A stretch of 35,286 nt of DNA. Origin: an uncultured Prevotellaceae bacterium (GTDB lineage: Bacteria; Bacteroidota; Bacteroidia; Bacteroidales; Bacteroidaceae). A program made the position numbers and the translations under genes. Below are positions 22,244 to 30,002 of this stretch, piece by piece; position 1 is the stretch's first letter, and every line of letters begins with the position of its first letter. The DNA is taken from positions 1-35,286 of the forward strand of contig CACXTX010000037.1 in the NCBI GenBank assembly GCA_902770635.1. The letters are read 5' to 3'. The notes beneath the pieces were generated by a model. The model did no database searches. It saw only the letters and a program-made list of their open reading frames with translations, and was not told where the DNA came from.

Positions 22244-22837
22244 TTACTTTTCAAACCATGCGTTGATGGCGGTATCATAGTGAGAGCTCACCCCAAAAGC
22301 TCGGGTGGCGAACATGCGGCGTTGCTCCTTGGTGGTCTCAGCGCCCTGCTTGTTCAAGATGTCGAGCAGTACACTGTATTCGGCCTTAGAGGGCACTATT
22401 ACTACATCGTTGAAGTTCTTGGCACCGGCACGAATCAGCGAAATGCCACCGATGTCAATCTTCTCAATGATGTCCTCCTCTGAAGCACCACTGGCTACGG
22501 TCTGTTCGAACGGATAAAGGTCAACGATGACAAGGTCGATTTCCGGAATCTCATACTGAGCCATCTGCTCACGGTCACCCTCGTTCTCGCGACGTCCCAG
22601 AATACCTCCGAACACCTTCGGATGCAAGGTCTTCACACGACCACCCAAGATAGAAGGATAGGTTGTCACGTTCTCCACCTTCTCGCAAGGATAGCCCAGT
22701 GACTCGATGAAGGTCTGTGTACCACCGGTAGACAGGAACTTCACCCCTTCTTCGTTCAGCTTCTTGAGCAGCTCTTCCAGCCCATCCTTGTGGAAAACAG
22801 AGATGAGCGCTGTCTTAATTTTCTTAGTATTTGCCAT
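22244..22837 (-). CDS. purH: IMP cyclohydrolase domain protein (PurH N-terminal domain only)
   Basis: The 197-residue product is the MGS-like IMP cyclohydrolase domain of PurH: IKTALISVFHKDGLEELL, FLSTGGTQTFIESLG, the YPSILGGRVKTLHPKVFGG signature, and IVDLYPFEQTVASG...IDIGGISLIRAGAKNF. PurH is usually bifunctional and about 510 residues, with a C-terminal AICAR transformylase. Here the frame ends with a proper TAA at the domain boundary, and mreB starts 28 nt later with no room for the second domain. It could be a dedicated cyclohydrolase with the transformylase encoded elsewhere, or a clean truncation. It heads the cell-shape operon; a -7 box lies at 22872-22879. Confidence 0.88.
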   Translation of the reverse strand: MANTKKIKTALISVFHKDGLEELLKKLNEEGVKFLSTGGTQTFIESLGYPCEKVENVTTYPSILGGRVKTLHPKVFGGILGRRENEGDREQMAQYEIPEIDLVIVDLYPFEQTVASGASEEDIIEKIDIGGISLIRAGAKNFNDVVIVPSKAEYSVLLDILNKQGAETTKEQRRMFATRAFGVSSHYDTAINAWFEK

Positions 22838-22871
22838 AAATATAACGTTATATAATGTTCAAATGAGGTTG

Positions 22872-22879
22872 CAAAAGTA
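22872..22879 (-). promoter_or_regulatory. -7 box of the purH-mreBCD-mrdA-rodA operon
   Basis: TACTTTTG on the minus strand fits TAnnTTTG, 35 nt before the purH start. No clear -33 TTTG is found. Confidence 0.55.
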
Positions 22880-23016
22880 CAAAAAAGACAGCACTTTACC
22901 ACATGTTTCCCTGAAAAAGTTTATCCTTCTTTATAATAAATAATGTATATCAAGCAAAATGGGGGCTTTCAAACTCTCGTCTTTTTGTTCTTTTTCCGAA
23001 AATAATTCTTCTATTA

Positions 23017-23048
23017 TTCGTTTATAACAAAATATTGTCGTACCTTTG
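23017..23048 (+). promoter_or_regulatory. Promoter of the OmpP1/FadL gene
   Basis: TACCTTTG (23041-23048) fits the -7 consensus. TTCG at 23017-23020 lies 20 nt upstream as an imperfect -33. The ATG at 23079 is 30 nt downstream. Confidence 0.6.
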
Positions 23049-23078
23049 CACCCAGTTTTTATCAACCAAATGACATAT

Positions 23079-24413
23079 ATGAAGAAAAGACTTACAATGG
23101 TAGCAGTGGTTGCAACGATGGCAGCCACTGCTATGGCGGGTGGTTTGATGACCAACACGAACTACCACATTGCCTTCGACCGCATGATGGCCCGAGGCGC
23201 CACGTTCGACATTGACGCCGCCTATTCCAATCCTGCCGGACTGGCTTGGGGACATGAAGGTTTCCAACTCTCGCTCAATTTCCAGAAACCTTGGCAGCAT
23301 CGTGACATTGAACTGACAAGCAACGGACAGAAGACACTCTACGAAGGTAAGGCCTCCGCTCCCATCGTACCCGCTCTGTTCGCCTCTTACAAGAAAGACC
23401 GCTGGGCCGTCAGCACCATGATAGGCATTGTGGGCAGCGGCGGTTTTGTAGAATACAAACAGGGTGTTCCCATGTTCAACGTACTGCTACAGAGCATGTT
23501 AGCCACCAACGGCATTACGCCCGACACCTACACCCTCGACTCTGAGATGAAGGGTAAGCAGTACATCTATGGTGGACAGGTCAACTTCACCTACAAGATT
23601 CTCGACTGCTTCTCTGCCGCTGTGGGCATTCGTGCCAACTATTACGACGGCTACTATCGTGGACACGTCAAGGCACTGAACCATCCGATGTTCGGCGATG
23701 TGGCCAAACTGCTGCTCGACGTCGATCAGAAAGGCTGGGGCGTCACACCGATGATTAGCGTCAACTACCATCAGGGACCGCTCACGCTGACTGCCCGCTA
23801 TGAGTTCCGCACCAAGCTGAACCCCAAGAACGAGACGAACATTCTTGACGCAGGACTAGGTGCTAAAGTCGTTGAATACATGGTGAAGACCGACCCGAAT
23901 GCGCAGGCCAAACTGGCTGCCCTACAGGCTCAGCTCGGTGCCTACACCGCTCCCTACGAGGACGGTGCCCACACCCGTTACGACATGCCTGCCCTGCTCT
24001 CCGTAGCCGCTGGTTATGAGTTCACTCCCAAACTCCGTGCTACCCTCGAGTATCACTTCTACGACGACAAGAACGCCAAGATGGCCAACGACCGTCAGAA
24101 AGAGTTAAAGCATGGCACCCACGAGTTCCTTGCAGGCGTCGAGTATGACATCAACGAGAAGTTCACTGTCAGCTGCGGCGGTCAGCGCACCGACTACGGA
24201 CTCTCCGACGGCTACCAGCAGAACACCTCCTTTGCTTGCGACAGTTGGTCTATCGGCATGGGTGGCGCCTGGAACATCAACGAGCAGGTTCGCCTGAATG
24301 CCGGCTACTTCATCAGTCTTTACAGCAACTACGACAAGCAGGCCGCCTATGGTCTCGAGACCTATTCACGCACCAACAACGTCATTGGTATCGGTCTCGA
24401 CTGGAAGTTCTAA
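23079..24413 (+). CDS. OmpP1/FadL family outer membrane transporter
   Basis: The 444-residue product has a signal peptide (KKRLTMVAVVATMAATAMAGG), then GGLMTNTNYHIAFDRMMARGA and AAYSNPAGLAWG, the N-terminal hatch pattern of FadL/OmpP1 proteins (conserved NPAG). Alternating beta strands follow, with a terminal strand ending in an aromatic (GIGLDWKF), as in outer membrane barrels. The family imports hydrophobic compounds; the substrate here is unknown. ATGs at 23070 and 23079 are both possible; 23079 gives the best signal peptide. The 3' end, including the stop, is duplicated just downstream (24417-24433), and a terminator follows. Confidence 0.85.
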   Translation: MKKRLTMVAVVATMAATAMAGGLMTNTNYHIAFDRMMARGATFDIDAAYSNPAGLAWGHEGFQLSLNFQKPWQHRDIELTSNGQKTLYEGKASAPIVPALFASYKKDRWAVSTMIGIVGSGGFVEYKQGVPMFNVLLQSMLATNGITPDTYTLDSEMKGKQYIYGGQVNFTYKILDCFSAAVGIRANYYDGYYRGHVKALNHPMFGDVAKLLLDVDQKGWGVTPMISVNYHQGPLTLTARYEFRTKLNPKNETNILDAGLGAKVVEYMVKTDPNAQAKLAALQAQLGAYTAPYEDGAHTRYDMPALLSVAAGYEFTPKLRATLEYHFYDDKNAKMANDRQKELKHGTHEFLAGVEYDINEKFTVSCGGQRTDYGLSDGYQQNTSFACDSWSIGMGGAWNINEQVRLNAGYFISLYSNYDKQAAYGLETYSRTNNVIGIGLDWKF

Positions 24414-24433
24414 GTACGACTGGAAGTTCTAAG
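24398..24433 (+). repeat. 17-bp duplication of the OmpP1/FadL gene end
   Basis: CGACTGGAAGTTCTAAG occurs at 24398-24414, covering the last codons (DWKF) and the stop, and again at 24417-24433, separated by TA. The second copy is untranslated. Confidence 0.9.
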
Positions 24434-24444
24434 CAACAAATAAA

Positions 24445-24477
24445 CACAGCGGGCTAAAAACCCGCTGTGATTGTTTT
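24445..24477 (+). terminator. Rho-independent terminator after the OmpP1/FadL gene
   Basis: CACAGCGGG (24445-24453) and CCCGCTGTG (24461-24469) form a perfect 9-bp stem with a 7-nt loop, followed by ATTGTTTTG. Confidence 0.88.
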
Positions 24478-24514
24478 GTAATGTGAGATGTGAGGGATAC
24501 CTCTTACCTCTTCC

Positions 24515-24682
24515 TTAATAGTTAACCACAAACTCCTCCTTGTCGCTGTTGACGCCAGCATCAGTCTGTCGCCATACAATGGTGTAGCTGCCCGTCTTGG
24601 GCATACCGCCCACCTGTGCGGCTTCGCGCAGGATTTCCTTCACGTTGTTGTTGTGGGTAAAGGCAACCTTTTCAAAAGGTTG
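24515..24682 (-). pseudogene. C-terminal remnant of an unrecognised protein
   Basis: A minus-strand frame of 55 codons ends with TAA at 24515-24517. It reads QPFEKVAFTHNNNVKEILRE, then a GGMPKTGSYTIVWRQTD stretch and an EEFVVNY end. Codon choice and amino-acid mix look genuinely coding, unlike the flanks. There is no start codon before a mid-frame Met, and an in-frame TGA (24683-24685) closes the upstream side, exactly where a 19-bp perfect inverted repeat sits (24664-24682). This looks like the tail of a deleted gene. I do not recognise the family. Confidence 0.5.
24664..24682. repeat. 19-bp perfect inverted repeat
   Basis: CAACCTTTTCAAAAGGTTG is a perfect palindrome around a central C, with 9-bp arms. 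It lies at the broken end of the gene remnant. Confidence 0.85.
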
Positions 24683-24846
24683 TCATCATTGTCAATTGTC
24701 ACGACTGTCATTAAGGATTTTGAATTGAGAAGCGGAATTTTCTACACTATATAATAATAAATATATTCGTGACAAGGTAGGGTATTATTAACATCCGTTA
24801 ACTAAAAGTTTGGAGAAAAACTCTTTTATTGTTCTTGAAATATTCG

Positions 24847-24854
24847 TACCTTTG
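24847..24854 (+). promoter_or_regulatory. Orphan -7 box
   Basis: TACCTTTG in the context ATTCGTACCTTTGCATCG is a strong -7 match. No recognisable gene starts within the next 300 nt; the nearest clear CDS is at 25219 and has its own -7 box. Confidence 0.6.
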
Positions 24855-25186
24855 CATCGTCGGAAGAAAGATAGGAACTGGCGCCCAAGGCAGCCAAAAA
24901 TTGTTTTCAGGCCTGGCAAATTTTACGGCCTGCCCAGAGCGTAAAAAAAAGGAAGTAGGACGAATGAATACGAGCGAATCAACCACTTATGTATAATTTA
25001 CGAATTATTATTACAACTACAACTATGAAAGTAAAAACCGTTGAGAAGAAGGCAAACAAGGAGGCGGCACGAACCAGGGTGACGAGAACCTTGTAGAGCG
25101 ATTGAAAGAGATTTGACACCCACTCGCCTCTTGTTAAATAACATTAAATATCCAGCGATATAGTGCAACATAAAGAAGTCTAGTGG
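24855..25186 (+). other. Leader-like region without a recognised gene
   Basis: After the orphan promoter the sequence is mixed. The stretch 24870-24950 carries GGCGCCCAAGGCAGCC and GGCCTGGCAAATTTTACGGCC, the latter with GGCC arms able to pair. A 23-codon ORF at 25025-25096 (MKVKTVEKKANKEAARTRVT, then RTL and TAG) is very basic. It could be a small RNA, a leader peptide with a structured leader, or a decayed gene. None can be settled from sequence. Confidence 0.35.
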
Positions 25187-25194
25187 TATCTTTG
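25187..25194 (+). promoter_or_regulatory. -7 box of the S41-like lipoprotein gene
   Basis: TATCTTTG fits TAnnTTTG and lies 24 nt before the ATG at 25219. A -33 TTTG is not evident. Confidence 0.55.
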
Positions 25195-25218
25195 CAAAAC
25201 AAAAAAACAAGAAAGACG

Positions 25219-27045
25219 ATGCAACATTACAAGAAAGATAGATTATGGTTCCTGTTGGCCATCATCATGGTGGGCAGCCTTACACTGACCTCGTGCGTGG
25301 ACAACAAGGACAACCCCAGTGGCGGTAGTGGTGACAAAGACAAGAAATATGTGGAACGTCTGTTCCCCGTTGTTGACCCACAGAAAAAGGCGATGGGCAC
25401 GGTGCTGTTGCGCTTCTACGAAGACATGCCCAACGTGGCCTATATCAACGTAAGCCGCTTTCAGGAGATCATGTATCCTGGCACCACCATTCAGGTGGCA
25501 AACGCCGGCGACGGCAAGTACACGCTGACCAATTCCTGTGGTTCGGCGAAGGTGGACACCGAGAAAGACCTCTTCATGAGCAGCGACTACGAGGCGTTCA
25601 CCAACATGATGGGGATGGTGCAACCCGGTATGCCTAACATTGCTTACGACGCCCTGCCCATCATCCGGTGGAAGTCGCTGGACGCTTCACCCAAGCAGGT
25701 AGATGTGACGCTGGACTACGGCAAATACGGCATTGACATCAGGGAGGACGGCGAGAACGTCTATTTTCCTTTTGCTACCATTGCCGACCTCTACACGGAC
25801 GGCTATATGCACATTGCCGCCTTCAACGGACAGACGGTCATGGTGGCTCCCAATGGTTCATACTCTCTATACAACGACTATCCAGAATTCTTCATTACGC
25901 CCATTCTCCAAGAGAAGCGCCCTTCCGACATGGCTGATTTCAGCTACAAGAACCTGTGCTTCACGCTCACCAACTTCTTCGGCTATCCCGGTCGCACCTT
26001 ATTGGAAAAGAGCATGAAGGAGAAAGGAATGGACCAGGCACTGAAGGATTACGGAAAGGCCGGCGAGATGACGCGCGAACTGTTGCACTCAACGGATATG
26101 TTCGACTACATCTCTGGAACATCCACGCTGAATTGTCTGCTCAACGATGGAGGACACACCTATACGGACGTAACAGTAATCAGCAAAATGACAGGAAATC
26201 CTGCCTTTATGGACAAACTGAAACCCATCAGAGTGGCCAAGTTAAAAGAATTCCAGGGATATTGCCCAGAATATACGCCCATCAACAAGAAGCATAGTGC
26301 GAGAAAATTATTATCAACACAGCTGAAGACGAAGCGCCAAGAGAAGTTTGGCAAGGATGTACACTACGTAAAAGTGGGCAACACAGCCTATTGTCAGTTC
26401 GAGAGCTTCCTCTGCGACGATTCCGGATGGCGTAAGTTCTACAAGGGCGAAGGTCCCAGACCCACCATTAAGGACTACCCCAAAGACTGGCTGGTCATCA
26501 TCATCGATGCGCTGGAGAAGGCACAGAACGACCCCGAGGTCAAAAACTTCATCATCGACTTATCGACAAACAGCGGAGGCTCGTCAGACGTGGTGATATT
26601 CCTCTCGTCCCTGCTCTGCGACAAGCCTTACATGCTTTACGAAAACTCGTTGACAGGGCAGAAGATGAAAGCCACATTTGAGGTTGACCGCAATCTGGAC
26701 GGCAAGTTTGACGAGAAGGACAAGGACGTGAAAATCAACCTGAACGTGGGTGTGCTGACCAGCGGCTACAGCTTCTCGTGTGCCAATATGTTCCCTGCCA
26801 TGATGAAGGACTACGGCATAGCCCTCATCGGACAGCAATCGGGTGGCGGCGCATGCTGTGTCTTGTACAACCCATCCGCTGAAGGCTTCGGCTACGTGTA
26901 CTCCTCCCATCGTTCCCGACTGATCAACGAGAAAGGCGAGAACATCGACGGAGGCATCATGCCCGACTATGAGTTGGACAATACGGACGACTTCTTCGAC
27001 ATTCCCAAGATTGGCAAGCTGATAGAGAAATTCTACGCCAAATAA
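25219..27045 (+). CDS. S41-like peptidase lipoprotein, paralogue 1
   Basis: The 608-residue product has a type II signal peptide with lipobox LTLTSC and an SCVDNKDNPSGG linker, so it is probably lipid-anchored to an envelope membrane. The N-terminal half is unrecognised. The C-terminal part has the S41 core: FIIDLSTNSGGSSDVV, GVLTSGYSFSCANMFPAMM with candidate nucleophile Ser520, and LIGQQSGGGACC. The GKG lysine of CTP/Prc-type enzymes is Gly here, more like IRBP/tricorn-type S41 proteins. A 12-residue EF-hand-like loop, DRNLDGKFDEKD (26686-26721), lies just before the Ser strand and may bind Ca2+. The frame is open from 25183, but the ATG at 25219 gives the signal peptide. A paralogue follows after 56 nt. 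Confidence 0.72.
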   Translation: MQHYKKDRLWFLLAIIMVGSLTLTSCVDNKDNPSGGSGDKDKKYVERLFPVVDPQKKAMGTVLLRFYEDMPNVAYINVSRFQEIMYPGTTIQVANAGDGKYTLTNSCGSAKVDTEKDLFMSSDYEAFTNMMGMVQPGMPNIAYDALPIIRWKSLDASPKQVDVTLDYGKYGIDIREDGENVYFPFATIADLYTDGYMHIAAFNGQTVMVAPNGSYSLYNDYPEFFITPILQEKRPSDMADFSYKNLCFTLTNFFGYPGRTLLEKSMKEKGMDQALKDYGKAGEMTRELLHSTDMFDYISGTSTLNCLLNDGGHTYTDVTVISKMTGNPAFMDKLKPIRVAKLKEFQGYCPEYTPINKKHSARKLLSTQLKTKRQEKFGKDVHYVKVGNTAYCQFESFLCDDSGWRKFYKGEGPRPTIKDYPKDWLVIIIDALEKAQNDPEVKNFIIDLSTNSGGSSDVVIFLSSLLCDKPYMLYENSLTGQKMKATFEVDRNLDGKFDEKDKDVKINLNVGVLTSGYSFSCANMFPAMMKDYGIALIGQQSGGGACCVLYNPSAEGFGYVYSSHRSRLINEKGENIDGGIMPDYELDNTDDFFDIPKIGKLIEKFYAK

Positions 27046-27101
27046 AGTTCACTTGAAACATATTTGCTTTTGCAATGATCACCCCAAACAAACATAGACA
27101 C

Positions 27102-28946
27102 ATGAATAGGAAAACATTATTATTTTTATTACTCGCTACCACAGTGTTAGCCTCGTGTGTGGACAACCAAGACAACCCTGGTGGCGGCCCACAGCTGGCA
27201 CCCGTCGATGAAGGACCGGCTTATACGGACAAGACAGTGGACGTGAACCGCGACGGGAAAGTCAACGGACAAGTATCACTCCGCTATTACAGCGATATGC
27301 CCAGCGTGGCTTATATCTCCGTAGCCGACTTCCACAAAGTGATGACGGGCGGCGAGTCGATGAAGGTCAACAGGCAGGGCGACCTCTACCTGTTGGCAAC
27401 CCGCAACGGAACAGCTACGGTGGACGTCAAGGCAGACCTTCTGAACTCTACCACCTATGCCGGCTTTGTGGACTTGATGTGGATGATGGCTCCTGATCTG
27501 GCTCCCAATGCCATGTACGACGGCAACAAGTACATCAAGTTTGTCAAGATGGAAAAAGTATCGTCGTTCAAGCCAACAAACGGCGTCCGTCTGGACTTTG
27601 CGAAATATCATATCGACCTGCACGACGACGGCAACAACGTCTATATGCCTTTTGCCACACTGGCCGACATCTATTCCGACTGCAATTTCCACTATGCTGC
27701 CTGTCACGACGACAAGGTGCTGGTAAGCACTAAACTGGATGCCTATGCCATGAACAGCATTGACCCCGAATATGCCGCCAAGCCCTATCAGCAGGAGGAG
27801 GTAAGTGCCGATATGGCCAAGTTCCGCTATCAGGAACTGTGCTTCGTGTTCGACAACCTCTTCGGCTACCCAGGTTGTTCCATCATGGAGAAGAACGGCA
27901 TGGAAGAGAAGGGATTCGACGCCACTTTGGAATCGATACAGAACGGACAGGTAATCAAGAAATTGCTGCAATCCACCAAAAACATGGATTTTGACTGGGG
28001 AAGAATGGCCATGCAACACCTGCTCTTCGATGGTGGCCATACCAATTTCAGAGCAACAGCAGGCCTGCCCGATAACATCAAAAATAAATACACCAATAGT
28101 TTGATAGCAGCAGCTGGCAACTATCCGGAAGCCTCAGCCATGTATAAGGAATGGGAGGAAGAGAGTATAATACGGACAGAGTTAGAAAACAAACTGAATG
28201 AAATGCGCAAGAAAGCCTATGGCGATGTTCTCTATAAGGCCAACAGCGACAAGACCACAGGTGTCATCATCATGAACTCGTTCATGGATACAGATGAGGA
28301 TGCATGGAAAAAATACTATGCCAGCCAGAAGACGGATGCCGACTGGCAGGAGCTGATGAAAAGCTACAAGAAAGATGTCTTCCTCGGCTTCCTATATGGA
28401 CTGCAACAGGCGAAGGCCGACGGTGTGAAGAACCTTGTTCTCGACATCACGCTGAACGGTGGCGGCTCCTGTGACATCGTGTCTGCCGACGTGGCTCTTC
28501 TGCGCAAGAGCCGTACAACACAGCTTTGGTCGCAGGACGCCCTGGAGGGCACCAACAAGATTGCGACATACTATGTGGACAGCAACTTCGACGGCGTGTT
28601 CGACGAGAAGGACGACACCAACCCCAAGTTCGACTGTAGCGGCATGAACATTGGCGTGCTATCCAGCAAGGTGGCTTTCTCGTGCGGCAACCAGTTCCCC
28701 ACCCTCATGAAGGACTACGGATTCCCCATCATGGGTGAGCAATCGGGCGGCGGAGCATGTTGCATTCAGGTGATGCTGACTGCCGATGGGCGCCATTACA
28801 TGATATCGACCTATCGCGACCGTGCCACTGACAAGAACTTCGTGAACAACGACCCAGGTGTCACACCTACCGAGGGGTATGCCTTCGACTATGACCATTT
28901 CTACGATTTGGATTTCCTGAACGCGAAAATGGGAGGCAAGAAATAA
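27102..28946 (+). CDS. S41-like peptidase lipoprotein, paralogue 2
   Basis: The 614-residue product has a type II signal peptide (MNRKTLLFLLLATTVLASC) and aligns along its length with the preceding protein: SCVDNQDNPGGG linker, YSDMPSVAYISVADFHKVM, DDGNNVYMPFATLADIYSD, LVLDITLNGGGSCDIV, VAFSCGNQFPTLM with candidate nucleophile Ser527, and IMGEQSGGGACC. Two EF-hand-like loops occur: DVNRDGKVNGQV near the N-terminus (27240-27275) and DSNFDGVFDEKD (28578-28613), the latter at the same site as in paralogue 1. An upstream in-frame ATG (27075) is rejected because it would bury the signal peptide. Substrate unknown. A tandem duplication with clear divergence. Confidence 0.72.
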   Translation: MNRKTLLFLLLATTVLASCVDNQDNPGGGPQLAPVDEGPAYTDKTVDVNRDGKVNGQVSLRYYSDMPSVAYISVADFHKVMTGGESMKVNRQGDLYLLATRNGTATVDVKADLLNSTTYAGFVDLMWMMAPDLAPNAMYDGNKYIKFVKMEKVSSFKPTNGVRLDFAKYHIDLHDDGNNVYMPFATLADIYSDCNFHYAACHDDKVLVSTKLDAYAMNSIDPEYAAKPYQQEEVSADMAKFRYQELCFVFDNLFGYPGCSIMEKNGMEEKGFDATLESIQNGQVIKKLLQSTKNMDFDWGRMAMQHLLFDGGHTNFRATAGLPDNIKNKYTNSLIAAAGNYPEASAMYKEWEEESIIRTELENKLNEMRKKAYGDVLYKANSDKTTGVIIMNSFMDTDEDAWKKYYASQKTDADWQELMKSYKKDVFLGFLYGLQQAKADGVKNLVLDITLNGGGSCDIVSADVALLRKSRTTQLWSQDALEGTNKIATYYVDSNFDGVFDEKDDTNPKFDCSGMNIGVLSSKVAFSCGNQFPTLMKDYGFPIMGEQSGGGACCIQVMLTADGRHYMISTYRDRATDKNFVNNDPGVTPTEGYAFDYDHFYDLDFLNAKMGGKK

Positions 28947-28953
28947 GAAGACT

Positions 28954-29208
28954 ATGGCAACAAGACATGTACAATACGAAACGCACGGCACTTGCTCAAA
29001 GATGATTGACGTGACCGTTGACGAGAACAACATCATTCAGGAGGTATCCTTCCTGGGAGGATGTAACGGCAACCTGCAGGGAATATGCCAGTTGGTAAAA
29101 GGACAACAGGTTGACGACGTGATTAAGAAACTGGACGGCATCCGATGCGGGACGAAGCCTACCTCCTGCCCCGACCAGCTGTGTCAAGCACTGAAGCAAC
29201 TAAAATAG
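28954..29208 (+). CDS. TSCPD domain protein (TIGR03905 family)
   Basis: This 84-residue protein has the TIGR03905/TSCPD pattern: YETHGTCSKMIDVTVD, FLGGCNGNLQGICQLVKGQ and TSCPDQL near the C-terminus, with conserved cysteines that may bind metal. The domain also occurs at the C-terminus of some ribonucleotide reductases; the stand-alone form has no assigned function. It starts 7 nt after the second S41-like gene, so it is probably in the same transcript, and is followed by a strong terminator. Confidence 0.85.
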   Translation: MATRHVQYETHGTCSKMIDVTVDENNIIQEVSFLGGCNGNLQGICQLVKGQQVDDVIKKLDGIRCGTKPTSCPDQLCQALKQLK

Positions 29209-29225
29209 GAACTACCCCCAAAAAC

Positions 29226-29263
29226 AATAAACGCTCTGCAAAACCATTTGCAAAGCGTTTATT
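29226..29263. terminator. Bidirectional terminator between the TSCPD gene and tRNA-Met
   Basis: AATAAACGCT (29226-29235) pairs with AGCGTTTATT (29254-29263), and inner TGCAAA pairs with TTTGCA around an ACCA loop, with one mismatch between. Flanking A and T stretches let it work for both convergent units. Confidence 0.85.
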
Positions 29264-29265
29264 TG

Positions 29266-29339
29266 TAGCGGGAGGGGGACCCGAACCCTCGACCTCCGGA
29301 TTATGAATCCGACGCTCTAACCAGCTGAGCTACCCCGCC
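29266..29339 (-). tRNA. tRNA-Met (anticodon CAT), probably elongator
   Basis: On the minus strand a 74-nt cloverleaf begins GGCGGGGTAGCTCAG and ends CTCCCGCTA without encoded CCA. The acceptor stem GGCGGGG/TCCCGCT closes with G-T pairs at both ends. The anticodon loop TTCATAA gives CAT (29303-29305). It lacks the initiator tRNA's three G-C pairs in the anticodon stem, so elongator Met is most likely; lysidine-modified tRNA-Ile(CAT) is less likely. The T arm GAGGG-TTCGGGT-CCCCC has one A/C mismatch and G in place of the near-invariant A58. Confidence 0.9.
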
Positions 29340-29385
29340 ATCTTGCTTGTAAGCGGGTGCAAAATTGTGTTTCGATTTTTTTTTG

Positions 29386-29393
29386 TACTTTTG
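29386..29393 (+). promoter_or_regulatory. -7 box of the START-like gene
   Basis: TACTTTTG fits TAnnTTTG, 43 nt before the ATG at 29437. Confidence 0.55.
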
Positions 29394-29436
29394 CGCTGTA
29401 ATACATGTAAATGAATAACCTTCTAATTTGAGCACA

Positions 29437-29835
29437 ATGAGAAAACTAACCATCGAATACCCTCTCTCGACGAAGTCGCCGAAAATCGTATGGGACATGA
29501 TTAGTAACGCTGCAGGCCTGCAGAAGTGGCTGGCCGACAAAGTCATAGAAGACAACGACACTATGACATTCACATGGGGGCACCCTTGGACAGAGCGCGA
29601 CACCAAGCAATCAAAAATACTTGAAATAGCAAAATACGACCACATCCGCATGTTATGGGACTACCATGAGGACACGCCGGAGGCTTTCTGGGAGATGCGC
29701 ATAGAGGAAAGCGACCTTACCGGTCAGCTGAGCCTGCTCATCACGGACTTTGCTGCCGACGCCGACGAGGAATCTGACCTGCGTGGCATTTGGGACGACA
29801 ATCTGGAGCGCCTGCATCGCGTCAGCGGACTGTAG
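29437..29835 (+). CDS. START-like (SRPBCC fold) domain protein
   Basis: The 132-residue product starts MRKLTIEYPLSTKSPKIVWD and shows the AHSA1/START-like pattern: a strand, then ISNAAGLQKWLADKV, the W-containing TFTWGHPW strand and IRMLWDYHED. Such proteins bind small hydrophobic ligands or act as co-chaperone-like factors; no ligand can be inferred. An upstream in-frame TTG (29428) is less likely. It is a single-gene unit between tRNA-Met and the lptF-type gene. Confidence 0.75.
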   Translation: MRKLTIEYPLSTKSPKIVWDMISNAAGLQKWLADKVIEDNDTMTFTWGHPWTERDTKQSKILEIAKYDHIRMLWDYHEDTPEAFWEMRIEESDLTGQLSLLITDFAADADEESDLRGIWDDNLERLHRVSGL

Positions 29836-29843
29836 ATTCCAGA

Positions 29844-29910
29844 ACCGCAAAGCTTTTTTCGGACCGCGAAGCATGTTTTAGACCACGAAGTATATTCGAA
29901 CCACGAATTA
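29844..29910. repeat. Degenerate 19-nt tandem repeat
   Basis: ACCGCAAAGC, ACCGCGAAGC, ACCACGAAGT and ACCACGAATT start at 29844, 29863, 29882 and 29900, a period of 19, 19 and 18 nt. The T-rich second half of each unit is less conserved. Confidence 0.65.
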
Positions 29911-29977
29911 CGCGAATTACACGGATTCAAATTTATTTAACTAATAATAATTCGTAAAATTCGTGTAATTCGTGGTT
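29899..29977. repeat. Inverted repeat before the lptF-type gene
   Basis: AACCACGAATTACGCGAATT and following bases (29899-29925) pair imperfectly with 29951-29977, which ends GTGTAATTCGTGGTT. The stem sits directly upstream of the -7 box at 29984, so it may overlap promoter function or end the preceding transcript. Confidence 0.7.
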
Positions 29978-29983
29978 TTTTTA

Positions 29984-29991
29984 TAATTTTG
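29984..29991 (+). promoter_or_regulatory. -7 box of the lptF/G-ribBA unit
   Basis: TAATTTTG fits TAnnTTTG, 11 nt before the ATG at 30003. Confidence 0.55.
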
Positions 29992-30002
29992 CACTCTGAA
30001 AC

